A DNA stretch of 64,000 bases from Nonomuraea solani (GTDB taxonomy: Bacteria > Actinomycetota > Actinomycetes > Streptosporangiales > Streptosporangiaceae): contig NZ_FNVT01000003.1 of assembly GCF_900108335.1 (NCBI RefSeq), positions 248,001 to 312,000 of the forward strand, given 5' to 3'. Of the stretch, positions 1-8,724 are shown piece by piece (the stretch's first letter is position 1; every line of letters begins with the position of its first letter). The notes under the pieces are model-generated. The model had not been told where the DNA came from and made no database searches. It worked only from the letters and a program-made list of their open reading frames with translations. Both the position numbers and the translations under genes were made by a program.

Positions 1-280
1 ACTGACGGCCCACACCAAGCACACGCTCGTCGATCCGACGGCGCTGGAGGCCGAGCTCGGCCAGGTCAGGGCGCGCGGATGGGCGGCCGAGATGGAGGAG
101 CTGACTGAAGGTGAGGTGGCCATCGCCGCGCCCATCAAGGATCCGCGCGGCCTCGTGGTGGGCGCCATCGGCATCCGGGGCGCCGTCGAACGGCTCGCCC
201 CCGGCGGTGACCTGCACATGGAGTTCGTCTCGTACGTCCGCGACGCCGCCCGCGCCATCACCCGCGACCTCGCCCGATGA
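1..280 (+). CDS. IclR-family regulator, C-terminal part (GylR-like), truncated by window edge
   Basis: The open frame enters from the left edge (first full codon at base 2) and stops with TGA at 278-280, leaving about 92 residues. The visible part has the pattern of the IclR effector-binding domain end: a GEVAIAAPI strand, a turn with DPRG, then VGAIGIRG and a final helix. IclR proteins bind small effectors through this domain and DNA through an N-terminal HTH, which is outside the window. Its position directly upstream of glpK-glpD on the same strand suggests a counterpart of Streptomyces GylR, the glycerol operon regulator. The family call rests on a short fragment; the GylR role is inferred from context. 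Confidence 0.75.
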   Translation, partial: LTAHTKHTLVDPTALEAELGQVRARGWAAEMEELTEGEVAIAAPIKDPRGLVVGAIGIRGAVERLAPGGDLHMEFVSYVRDAARAITRDLAR

Positions 281-314
281 GACTTGAACCCGGTCGAGCG
301 AGCAAATACCATTC

Positions 315-331
315 GTTCGACATTGTCGAAC
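315..331. promoter_or_regulatory. 17-bp palindrome upstream of glpK, candidate IclR/GylR operator
   Basis: GTTCGACATTGTCGAAC has perfect 7-bp arms around a 3-bp centre. It lies 44 bp upstream of the glpK start and 35 bp after the stop of the IclR-type gene. IclR proteins bind short palindromes of this kind, so it may be the operator for glycerol-dependent control of glpK-glpD. The binding is inferred. Confidence 0.5.
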
Positions 332-374
332 CATTCAGCCGAACCACCTCTACCCGAGTGCTAGTGAGGAACCC

Positions 375-1838
<1,464 letters not shown>

Positions 1839-1849
1839 GGAGTATGGCA

Positions 1850-3400
1850 ATGACGACCGTGATCGGCACCGACCGGGCAGAGATCCGCCACGAGCTGGCC
1901 GCCACCACCTATGACCTGCTCGTGATCGGCGGCGGCATCCTGGGCACCTCGGTGACCTGGATGGCCGCGCAGGCCGGGCTGCGGGTGGCGATGGTCGACG
2001 CGGGCGACTTCGCCGGCGCCACGTCCAGCGCTTCCTCCAAGCTCGTTCACGGCGGTCTGCGCTACCTGCAGACCGGCAACGTCAAGCTGGTGGCCGAGAA
2101 CCACCGCGAGCGGCGCGCCCTGGCCGCCGACATCGCGCCGCACCTGGTCAAGCCGCTGACGTTCCTGGTGCCGATCTACAAGGGCGGGCCGCACGGGGCC
2201 GCCAAGCTGGGCGCCGGCGTGTTCCTTTATTCGGCGCTGTCGGTGTTCGGCGACGGCGTGGGCAAGGTGATCACGCCGCACCAGGCGCTGGCCAAGGTGC
2301 CCGCGTTGCGTACCGAGGGGCTGCGCGCCGCCGCCGTCTACGGCGACCACCAGATGAACGACAGCCGGGTCGCGGTCATGACCGTGCGGGCCGCCGTGGA
2401 CGCGGGCGCCACCGTGCTCAACCACGCCGAGGTCGTCGGGCTGCGCAAGACGTCCGGCAGCGTGACCGGCGCCGAGCTGCGCGACCGGCTCGACGGCACC
2501 GAGTTCGGCGTCTCCGCCCGCCTCGTCCTGAACGCCACCGGCCCCTGGGTCGACCACCTGCGGCGCATGGAAGACCCGGACGCGGCGCCGAGCATCCGGC
2601 TGTCCAAGGGCGCCCACCTGGTCCTGCGCCGGCACGAGCCGTGGAAGGCGGCGCTGACCACGCCGATCGACAAATACCGGGTGTCGTTCGCCATCCCGTG
2701 GGAGGACCACCTGCTGCTGGGCACCACCGACGAGGCGTACGAGGGCGATCCGGGCGCGGTGCGCGCCACCGACGCCGACATCGCGCAGATCCTCGACGAG
2801 GCCGGGCACGCGGTGCGCGACTCGCAGGTCAGGCGCGAGGACATCACGTACGCGTTCGCGGGCCTGCGGGTGCTGCCCGGCGGTCCCGGGCAGGTGACGG
2901 CGGCCAAGCGGGAGACGGTCCTGACGCGGGGCACGGGCGGCATGTTGTCGGTGGCCGGCGGAAAGTGGACGACATATCGCCACATCGGCAAATACGTCCT
3001 CGACATCCTCGCCCACCTGCCCGGCCGCCCGCTGGGCGACGACCTGGCCGACATCCTGCCGGCCGTGCCGCTGCCCGGCCTGGCCAGCCCCGACGCCGTG
3101 GCCATGCGGCTGTGGACGGACCGCGACCCGGGCACGCGCATGGACCCGCTGGTGGCCAGGCACCTGGCCGGGCACTACGGATCGATCGCGTTCGACCTGT
3201 CCCGCCTCATCCGCGAGGATCCCGCGCTCGGGGAGCGCATCCATCCGGACGGGCCGGACATCTGGGCCCAGGCGGTCTTCGCCCGTGACCACGAGTGGGC
3301 GGCCACGGTCGACGACGTCGTACGCCGCCGCACCACGCTCACGGTCCGTGGCCTGGACACGCCCGAGGTCAGGGCCCGGATAGCCGGCCTGCTCAGCTGA
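1850..3400 (+). CDS. glpD: Glycerol-3-phosphate dehydrogenase, FAD-dependent
   Basis: Oxidises glycerol 3-phosphate to dihydroxyacetone phosphate and passes electrons to the respiratory chain; a peripheral membrane enzyme in this family. The N-terminus has the FAD-binding VIGGGILGT Rossmann loop (about residues 24-32), followed by SSASSKLVHGGLRYLQ, a GlpD hallmark, and the GGKWTTYR motif near residue 370. I chose ATG at 1850 (516 residues) because the GGGAG at 1838-1842 is 7 bp away. An in-frame ATG at 1844 would be only 1 bp from it. Downstream of and coupled to glpK. Confidence 0.95.
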   Translation: MTTVIGTDRAEIRHELAATTYDLLVIGGGILGTSVTWMAAQAGLRVAMVDAGDFAGATSSASSKLVHGGLRYLQTGNVKLVAENHRERRALAADIAPHLVKPLTFLVPIYKGGPHGAAKLGAGVFLYSALSVFGDGVGKVITPHQALAKVPALRTEGLRAAAVYGDHQMNDSRVAVMTVRAAVDAGATVLNHAEVVGLRKTSGSVTGAELRDRLDGTEFGVSARLVLNATGPWVDHLRRMEDPDAAPSIRLSKGAHLVLRRHEPWKAALTTPIDKYRVSFAIPWEDHLLLGTTDEAYEGDPGAVRATDADIAQILDEAGHAVRDSQVRREDITYAFAGLRVLPGGPGQVTAAKRETVLTRGTGGMLSVAGGKWTTYRHIGKYVLDILAHLPGRPLGDDLADILPAVPLPGLASPDAVAMRLWTDRDPGTRMDPLVARHLAGHYGSIAFDLSRLIREDPALGERIHPDGPDIWAQAVFARDHEWAATVDDVVRRRTTLTVRGLDTPEVRARIAGLLS

Positions 3401-3423
3401 CGTACACGGGGTAGGGGGTAGGC

Positions 3424-3918
3424 ATGTCTACTCCAATCAACGAAGCCCTCCTCCGTCACTTCCGCGACCTGCGCGACGGCGGCCACGGCCAGGCCGTCTC
3501 CCGGGAGGACAAGGAAGGCGTGTTCGCCACCGCGGTCCGGCTGCTGGACCCGGTGGCGCGCGCCGCCCTCGACGAGGTCAACGCCGACCTGCTGCTGGGC
3601 ACCGGTGAGGTGGTGGCCAGCGGGGTCACCAGGTCGCAGGAGGGCGGCCTGAACGCGATGTGGTCGCTGACGTGGTCGCGGCAGCGCAAGTGCGGCGTCC
3701 AGCCGATCGCCCTGGTCGCCCATTACGGCTGCGACTTCCACCATCCGCACCTGCGGGGCAACACGGTCGGTGACTGGCCGCTGAACGTCTTCGACGAGAC
3801 GGACGCGGCCGGCCAGCTCGGCACGCTCCGGGTGATCGCCGCGGCCGACGCCCACAACCTGGTCTTCCAGGAGAGCTATCGCCTGATGCCCGCCCTCACG
3901 ATGCCGGCCGTGCATTGA
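3424..3918 (+). CDS. Conserved hypothetical protein (164 residues)
   Basis: I do not recognise a family. The protein is soluble, mixed alpha/beta in character, with no signal peptide or membrane segment. Visible features are a helical N-terminus, an acidic middle, and a segment VAHYGCDFHHPHL (around residues 98-110) with one cysteine and several histidines that could bind a metal. The ATG at 3424 follows a GGGGTAGGGGGTAGGC leader. It starts 23 bp after glpD, so it could be the last gene of the glycerol transcript. Its 3' end overlaps the convergent hydrolase gene by 23 bp. Confidence 0.7.
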   Translation: MSTPINEALLRHFRDLRDGGHGQAVSREDKEGVFATAVRLLDPVARAALDEVNADLLLGTGEVVASGVTRSQEGGLNAMWSLTWSRQRKCGVQPIALVAHYGCDFHHPHLRGNTVGDWPLNVFDETDAAGQLGTLRVIAAADAHNLVFQESYRLMPALTMPAVH

Positions 3919-4714
3919 GGAGGGCCAGCAGCCGCCCCGGCGCGTCCTCCTGCAGCAGGTGACCGGCGCCCTCGATCCAGGACAGTTCGGCCCCCGGCAC
4001 TCGGGCGTGCAGCCACTTGGCGAACTCCGGCGGGAGAATGCGGTCTTCTGTTCCCCAGATCAGGCGCGTCGGCACCGGTATGTCCCCCAGCAGGTGCTCG
4101 AACTCCGCGGTGGCCGTCTGGTCGATCTGGCTGTACTGGCGGTAGAAGGCCGCCTGCCCTCCGGCCCCGCGCCAAGGGGCCAGGAACGCGTCGAGGACGC
4201 CCGGCCGGAAACCGGTGTGCGTGGCGTGCCGCAGATGGCTGGCCACCAGGGCCTCGTGCGCATAGCCGGGAAGCCGCGCGAACACGTCGGCGTTCTTCAG
4301 GATGAGCTGAAAAAGACCGCCTTCCCACTCGCCGCCGCTCACCGCGTCCATGAGGGTGAGATCGCGGTATCGCGCGCCTTCGAGGAGCAGCGCCCGCAGC
4401 ACGACGGCCCCGCCGATGTCGTGGGCGACGACGCTCGGCCGGTCCAGCCTCCAATGGTCGAGCAGCCGGGTGAAGATCTTCGCCTGGGCCGCCGGGCTGA
4501 CGTCCTGGCCGTCGCGCTGCTCGGACTGGCCGTAACCGAGCAGGTCGAAGACGTAGACCTTGCGGGTGAGGGCGAGCGCCGGCGCGATGTCCCGCCAGAG
4601 ATACGACGAGTACGGCGTGCCGTGGACGAGCACGATCGGGTCACCTTGCCCGAAGGCCGTCCATCGCACCGTCCCGCCGGGGGTCTCGAACCTCTCGCCG
4701 AGCGTCCAGTCCAT
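3896..4714 (-). CDS. Alpha/beta hydrolase, haloalkane dehalogenase-like
   Basis: The 272-residue protein has the alpha/beta hydrolase fold: an oxyanion HGTPYSSYLW segment (residues 31-40), FDLLGYGQS, a nucleophile elbow AHDIGG with Asp99, a WGTEDRILPP acid/loop segment, and a catalytic histidine in GAGHLLQ. An aspartate nucleophile in an HDxGG elbow is the signature of haloalkane dehalogenases, fluoroacetate dehalogenases and some epoxide hydrolases, not of serine esterases. The real substrate cannot be read from sequence. It converges on the upstream unknown gene, and an inverted repeat lies 28 bp before its start. Confidence 0.85.
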   Translation of the reverse strand: MDWTLGERFETPGGTVRWTAFGQGDPIVLVHGTPYSSYLWRDIAPALALTRKVYVFDLLGYGQSEQRDGQDVSPAAQAKIFTRLLDHWRLDRPSVVAHDIGGAVVLRALLLEGARYRDLTLMDAVSGGEWEGGLFQLILKNADVFARLPGYAHEALVASHLRHATHTGFRPGVLDAFLAPWRGAGGQAAFYRQYSQIDQTATAEFEHLLGDIPVPTRLIWGTEDRILPPEFAKWLHARVPGAELSWIEGAGHLLQEDAPGRLLALLNARPAS

Positions 4715-4741
4715 GCCCTTCTCTCCGTCCGTCTCCGATGA

Positions 4742-4765
4742 GCAGCGTTGATCTGGAAACGCTGC
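4742..4765. promoter_or_regulatory. Inverted repeat upstream of the dehalogenase-like gene
   Basis: GCAGCGTT and AACGCTGC form perfect 8-bp arms around an 8-nt centre. The site is 28 bp upstream of the minus-strand hydrolase start at 4714, so it could be a repressor operator or a leader hairpin. No cognate regulator is adjacent. Confidence 0.3.
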
Positions 4766-4914
4766 CCGTGAACTGCGGAGACGAACCTGAGAACCACGTG
4801 GCGGGTCAAGCGGGCGCCGTCGCGGCGGCCGAGCACGTGCGGGTCAGAGAGCGTTCCCCTGGAGGCCCTCAGCCCCGGTCGGCGCTCGGCGTGCCGCCGG
4901 CCCGCCGTAAAAGA

Positions 4915-6324
4915 TCAGGCTTCTGTGAAGCCCCGGGCGCGGCCCCCGGCGGCCTCACGGACGGCCGCCGCGACGGCGGTGGCCACGTCGGGGTGGAAGA
5001 CGCTCGGGACGATGTAGTTGGGCCCCAGCTCCTCCGGCGTCACGACCGCCGCCAGGGCGTCGGCGGCGGCCAGCAGCATCTCCTGCGTCACCCCGCCCGC
5101 CTGCGCGTCCAGCAGCCCCCTGAACACCCCCGGGAACGCCAGCACGTTGTTGATCTGGTTGGGGTAGTCGGAGCGGCCCGTCGCCACCACCGCGGCATAC
5201 TGCGCGGCCTCGTCGGGCGACACCTCCGGCTCCGGGTTGGCCAGCGCGAACACCACCGCGTCCGCGGCCATCGTGCCGATGTCGTCGGCGGTCAGGATGC
5301 CCGGCGCGGACACCCCGACGAACACGTCGGCGTCCTTGACGGCACCGCGCAGGTCGCCCGAGTAGCCCTCGGCGTTGGTGTGGTCGGCGATCCACCGCAG
5401 CGACTCGTCGAGGTCGTCGCGGCCCTTGTGCACCGCGCCCAGGTAGTCGCACACGACCACGTTGCGCGCCCCGGCCGCCAGCAGCAGCCGCAGCACGGCG
5501 TTGCCGGCCGCGCCCGCGCCCGCCATCGTGATCTTGACGTTCTCGATGTTCTTGTTCACGACCCGCAGCGCGTTCTTCAGCGCCGCGAGCACGCAGATGG
5601 CGGTGCCGTGCTGGTCGTCGTGGAAGACGGGGATGTCGAGCAGCTCGCGCAGCCGGCGCTCCACCTCGAAGCAGCGCGGCGCGCCGATGTCCTCCAGGTT
5701 GATCCCGCCGAACCCCGGCGCGATCACCTGCACCGTGCGCACGATCTCGTCGACGTCCTGCGTGTCCAGGCAGATCGGCCAGGCGTCGATGCCCGCGAAC
5801 CGCTTGAACAGCGCCGCCTTGCCCTCCATGACCGGCAGCGCCGCCTCCGGCCCGATGTTGCCCAGGCCCAGCACGGCCGAGCCGTCGGTGACGACGGCCA
5901 CGGTGTTGCGTTTGATGGTCAGGCGCCGCGCGTCCTCCTTGTTGCGCGCGATCGCCATCGAGACGCGCGCCACACCCGGCGTGTACGCCATCGACAGCTC
6001 GTCGCGGTTGCGCAGCGGCACCTTCGACTTCATCTCGATCTTGCCACCGAGGTGCATGAGGAACGTGCGGTCGGACACCTTGTGGATGACGACGGCGTCG
6101 AGGGCCTCGAGCTGGTCGACGATGGCCTGGGCGTGGTCGGTGTCCCTGGCGGCACACGTCACGTCGATTCGCAGCTTCTCATGGCCCGCGTTGGTGACGT
6201 CGAGAGCGGTCACCACACCGCCCGCCGACTCGACGGCATGGGTGAGCTGGCTGACGGCCTTGCCGCCGGCGGGCACCTCAAGTCGCACGGTGATGGAGTA
6301 GGACACACTCGGGACGGTCGCCAC
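4915..6324 (-). CDS. NAD(P)-dependent malic enzyme with N-terminal ACT-like domain
   Basis: Oxidatively decarboxylates malate to pyruvate, linking the TCA cycle to pyruvate and NAD(P)H supply. Residues 1-80 resemble an ACT regulatory domain (SVSYSITVRLEVPAGG start). The catalytic part follows, with the MAYTPGVARV segment, SAVLGLGNIGP, the metal-site stretch FHDDQHGTA and a second nucleotide-binding loop MAGAGAAGNA. The frame is open upstream, but I place the start at GTG 6324 (469 residues) because GAAGGAG sits 8 bp before it and homology begins there. It lies 56 bp after the cytidylate-kinase-like gene on the same strand. Confidence 0.92.
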   Translation of the reverse strand: MATVPSVSYSITVRLEVPAGGKAVSQLTHAVESAGGVVTALDVTNAGHEKLRIDVTCAARDTDHAQAIVDQLEALDAVVIHKVSDRTFLMHLGGKIEMKSKVPLRNRDELSMAYTPGVARVSMAIARNKEDARRLTIKRNTVAVVTDGSAVLGLGNIGPEAALPVMEGKAALFKRFAGIDAWPICLDTQDVDEIVRTVQVIAPGFGGINLEDIGAPRCFEVERRLRELLDIPVFHDDQHGTAICVLAALKNALRVVNKNIENVKITMAGAGAAGNAVLRLLLAAGARNVVVCDYLGAVHKGRDDLDESLRWIADHTNAEGYSGDLRGAVKDADVFVGVSAPGILTADDIGTMAADAVVFALANPEPEVSPDEAAQYAAVVATGRSDYPNQINNVLAFPGVFRGLLDAQAGGVTQEMLLAAADALAAVVTPEELGPNYIVPSVFHPDVATAVAAAVREAAGGRARGFTEA

Positions 6325-6380
6325 GTCAATCGCTCCTTCGGGACTGACCAAGAAGTGCTCCCATGTTAGGGGGCTTTCGG

Positions 6381-7010
6381 TCAATCTCGTGACTCGGCCG
6401 CCTGGACGATCAGCTCCACGCACGTCGGCACCGGGATCGTGGTGCTGTCGATGACCAGGTGATATTGACACGGGTCGGTCGGATCGGCCCGGTAGAAGTG
6501 GCGTACGTAGGCGATCCTGGCCCGGTCGTTGTCCTCGATGATGCGGCGGGCCTCGCGCTCGCTCAGCTCGCCCAGCGTGGCCGTCTGGCGGACCCTGCGC
6601 TGGATCGGGGCGTCGAGCCGGACGTGCAGCGCCCCCGGATGGTCGGCCAGCACCGTCGCGCCCGCCCGGCCGAGGAACACGCCGCCCTGGTTGCGGGCCA
6701 TGTCCTTGAGCATGCGTTCGGTACGGCGGACGAACTCCTCTGGCGCGTGCGGCATGACGCCGGGCACGTACATGTCGACGCCCCCGAACGTGACCGTGGG
6801 CAGCCGCATCGCTCCGGACAGCAGCCGGCCGAGACCGTGCTCGGCCCGGTCATCGTGGGCCAGGGCCTCCTCCAGCGTGCAGCCCAGCTCCTGGGCGACG
6901 GCACTGGGGATGGCCCGGTCGACGAAGGGCACGCCGAGCCTCTCGGCCACGGCCGGGCCGATCTGGCTCCCGGCCGTGCCGTAGGTCGCCGAAATTGTGA
7001 CGACTCGCAT
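6381..7010 (-). CDS. Cytidylate kinase-like family protein (AAA/P-loop related)
   Basis: A 209-residue protein of the cytidylate-kinase-like family. It begins MRVVTISATYGTAGSQIG, where the usual P-loop is replaced by an A-x-Y-G-T-A-G-S loop typical of this group. Later come FLGRAGATVLAD and an arginine-rich lid (DRARIAYVRHFYR). Family members are assumed to be nucleoside monophosphate-like kinases, but the substrate is generally unknown. It sits 9 bp downstream of the YbbN-like gene, implying one transcript with MarR and YbbN. This is not the housekeeping cmk. Confidence 0.8.
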   Translation of the reverse strand: MRVVTISATYGTAGSQIGPAVAERLGVPFVDRAIPSAVAQELGCTLEEALAHDDRAEHGLGRLLSGAMRLPTVTFGGVDMYVPGVMPHAPEEFVRRTERMLKDMARNQGGVFLGRAGATVLADHPGALHVRLDAPIQRRVRQTATLGELSEREARRIIEDNDRARIAYVRHFYRADPTDPCQYHLVIDSTTIPVPTCVELIVQAAESRD

Positions 7011-7019
7011 ATTCCCAGG

Positions 7020-7958
7020 TTAGAACAGCGCGCTCGCCAAAGCTCTACGTGCTTTCACCAAAGATGGATCGTCGGAGGGCAACGCGTCGAACAGGCCGAG
7101 CAGATGACGCCTGGCCTTGTCGCGATCGTCGCCCGAGGTGCGCTTGATCACGCCGATGACCCGGCTGAACGCCTCGTCGACCGAGCCCGACAGCATCTCC
7201 AGGTCGGCCGCGACCAACTGCGCGTCGAGGTCGGCCGGGTCCTGCAGGCGGCGCTGCACGTCGGCGGGGTCGACGTCGGCCGTGCGCTTGATCAGGCCGA
7301 CGCCCGCCAGCCCCATCTTGGCGTCCTCGTTGCCCGGCGAGCGCGCCAGCAACCGCTCGTAGGCGGCGGCCGCCGCGTCCATGTCGCCGCTGTCGATGGC
7401 CTGCTCGGCCGCCACCATGTCGGGGTCGGCGGGCGGGCCCTCGGGGGCCTCGGGCTCGCCGGGCTCCGCCGACGGCCGGGCGCCGGGGTTGGCCTCGTAG
7501 AACTGCTCGACCGCGCCCATCAGCTCGTCGAGCCAGCGGCGCACCTCCTGCTCGGGCAGCACCTGCTGGAAGCCGGTGACGGCCTGGCCCTGGAAGATCG
7601 CCAGCACGGTCGGGACCGCCTGCACGCGCAGCGCCTGGGCGATCTGCGGGCTGGCGTCGACGTTGACCTTGGCCAGGACCGCCCTGCCGCCGAGGTCGCC
7701 GACGACCTTCTCCAGCACCGGGCTGAGCTGGGCGCTGCCCGGCGCCCTGGGCGACCAGAGGTCGAGGACGACGGGCAGGGTCATGGACCGGTCGATGACG
7801 TCGGTCGTGAACGTCTCCTCGTTCACGTCGACGATGGAGGCCGACGAGGCCGCCTGGGGACCTGCCGCCTCCCGCCGGGCCTGCGACTCCAGTGCCTGCT
7901 TGCGCGCGCCGAGATCAACCGCTCCGTAGAGCGACCCGGGCCTAGAGAAGTCCGCCAT
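7020..7958 (-). CDS. YbbN/CnoX-like thioredoxin-fold TPR co-chaperone
   Basis: The 312-residue protein has a thioredoxin-fold domain (about residues 40-150: TFTTDVIDRS, VVLDLWSPRAPGSAQLSP, VPTVLAIFQG) and a C-terminal TPR-like helical domain (MDAAAAAYERLLARSPGNEDAK onward). The redox site is absent: where thioredoxin has WCGPC this protein has WSPRAPGS, with no cysteine, so it cannot be a disulfide reductase. E. coli CnoX/YbbN is a holdase with a degenerate site, so a chaperone role is likely. Start ATG 7958; it overlaps the end of the MarR gene by 17 bp, suggesting translational coupling. M. tuberculosis Rv1324 occupies the equivalent synteny position. Confidence 0.85.
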   Translation of the reverse strand: MADFSRPGSLYGAVDLGARKQALESQARREAAGPQAASSASIVDVNEETFTTDVIDRSMTLPVVLDLWSPRAPGSAQLSPVLEKVVGDLGGRAVLAKVNVDASPQIAQALRVQAVPTVLAIFQGQAVTGFQQVLPEQEVRRWLDELMGAVEQFYEANPGARPSAEPGEPEAPEGPPADPDMVAAEQAIDSGDMDAAAAAYERLLARSPGNEDAKMGLAGVGLIKRTADVDPADVQRRLQDPADLDAQLVAADLEMLSGSVDEAFSRVIGVIKRTSGDDRDKARRHLLGLFDALPSDDPSLVKARRALASALF

Positions 7959-8493
7959 GCCCTTCATCTTGCCGCATGGACGAGACCGAGAAGTCACCCG
8001 CCGCCACCCGAAGCGTGCGCAACTGGTCGAACATCTGCTGGAGTTCGTTCTCGGCGTACATCGTCAGGCCGAATTCGGCCCCCATCAGATCGTTCGTGGC
8101 CCTCCGCACGACGTCCCGGCCCGCCTCGGTGATCTCGGCGAGCACGCCGCGCCCGTCGCGGGGGTTGGGCAACCGGCAGACGAAACCGGACTTCTCCAGC
8201 CTGTCCACCGTGTTCGTGACGCTGGTGGGGTGGACCATGAGCCGCTCGCCGATCTTCGACAGCGGCAGCGCCCCCGTCTTGCTGAAGGTCAACAGGACCA
8301 AAGCCTCGTATCTGGCAAAGGTCAAGTCATATGGCTTCAGGAGCGAGTCAAGTTGCGACAGCAGGATCTGATGGGCTCTCATGATCGAGGTAACGGCGGC
8401 CATGGCGGAGGACGGCCCGAAGTGAGCGCGCCAGCTCTCCGCGGCGCGGTCGATCGGGTCGAACGGCAGGTTGAGCGGCTTGGGCTGCGGCAC
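7942..8493 (-). CDS. MarR-family transcriptional regulator
   Basis: A 183-residue winged-helix regulator. The DNA-binding region is LPLSKIGERLMVHPTSVTNTVDRLEKSGFV with a wing at RLPNPRDGRGVLAEIT, flanked by dimerisation helices at both ends. It is the first gene of a minus-strand run with the YbbN-like, cytidylate-kinase-like and malic enzyme genes. The start is GTG at 8493. A TACCGT hexamer lies about 6 bp upstream, so the mRNA may be leaderless. Targets are unknown. Confidence 0.88.
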   Translation of the reverse strand: MPQPKPLNLPFDPIDRAAESWRAHFGPSSAMAAVTSIMRAHQILLSQLDSLLKPYDLTFARYEALVLLTFSKTGALPLSKIGERLMVHPTSVTNTVDRLEKSGFVCRLPNPRDGRGVLAEITEAGRDVVRRATNDLMGAEFGLTMYAENELQQMFDQLRTLRVAAGDFSVSSMRQDEGHGGLL

Positions 8494-8724
8494 AGCGCTA
8501 CGGTAGCGCGCCGGTCGTCCCGGTTCGTCTGATTACTCTCGGCGACAGGCGTCTTCGCTTGACCAAGAATCCGGACATCAATCATCACGCTCAGTTATGG
8601 TTCTCGTACGCATGGTGACGCGGAAGCCAAGTCCACCAGCCGCGGGGAACCGGCCTGGACCCATTTCGTTTTCCGTCTCGCCGAAGGCACGGGGGGTGCT
8701 TGATGGACGACATCGGGGAGAAGC

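Noticed and set aside
8530..8724. Possible riboswitch leader before the polytopic membrane protein (GC hairpins and a GGGGAACC/GGACCC stretch reminiscent of c-di-AMP leaders)
   Set aside because: The conserved 3' core of the ydaO/c-di-AMP motif is not present and the order of segments is wrong; I could not fold a known class.
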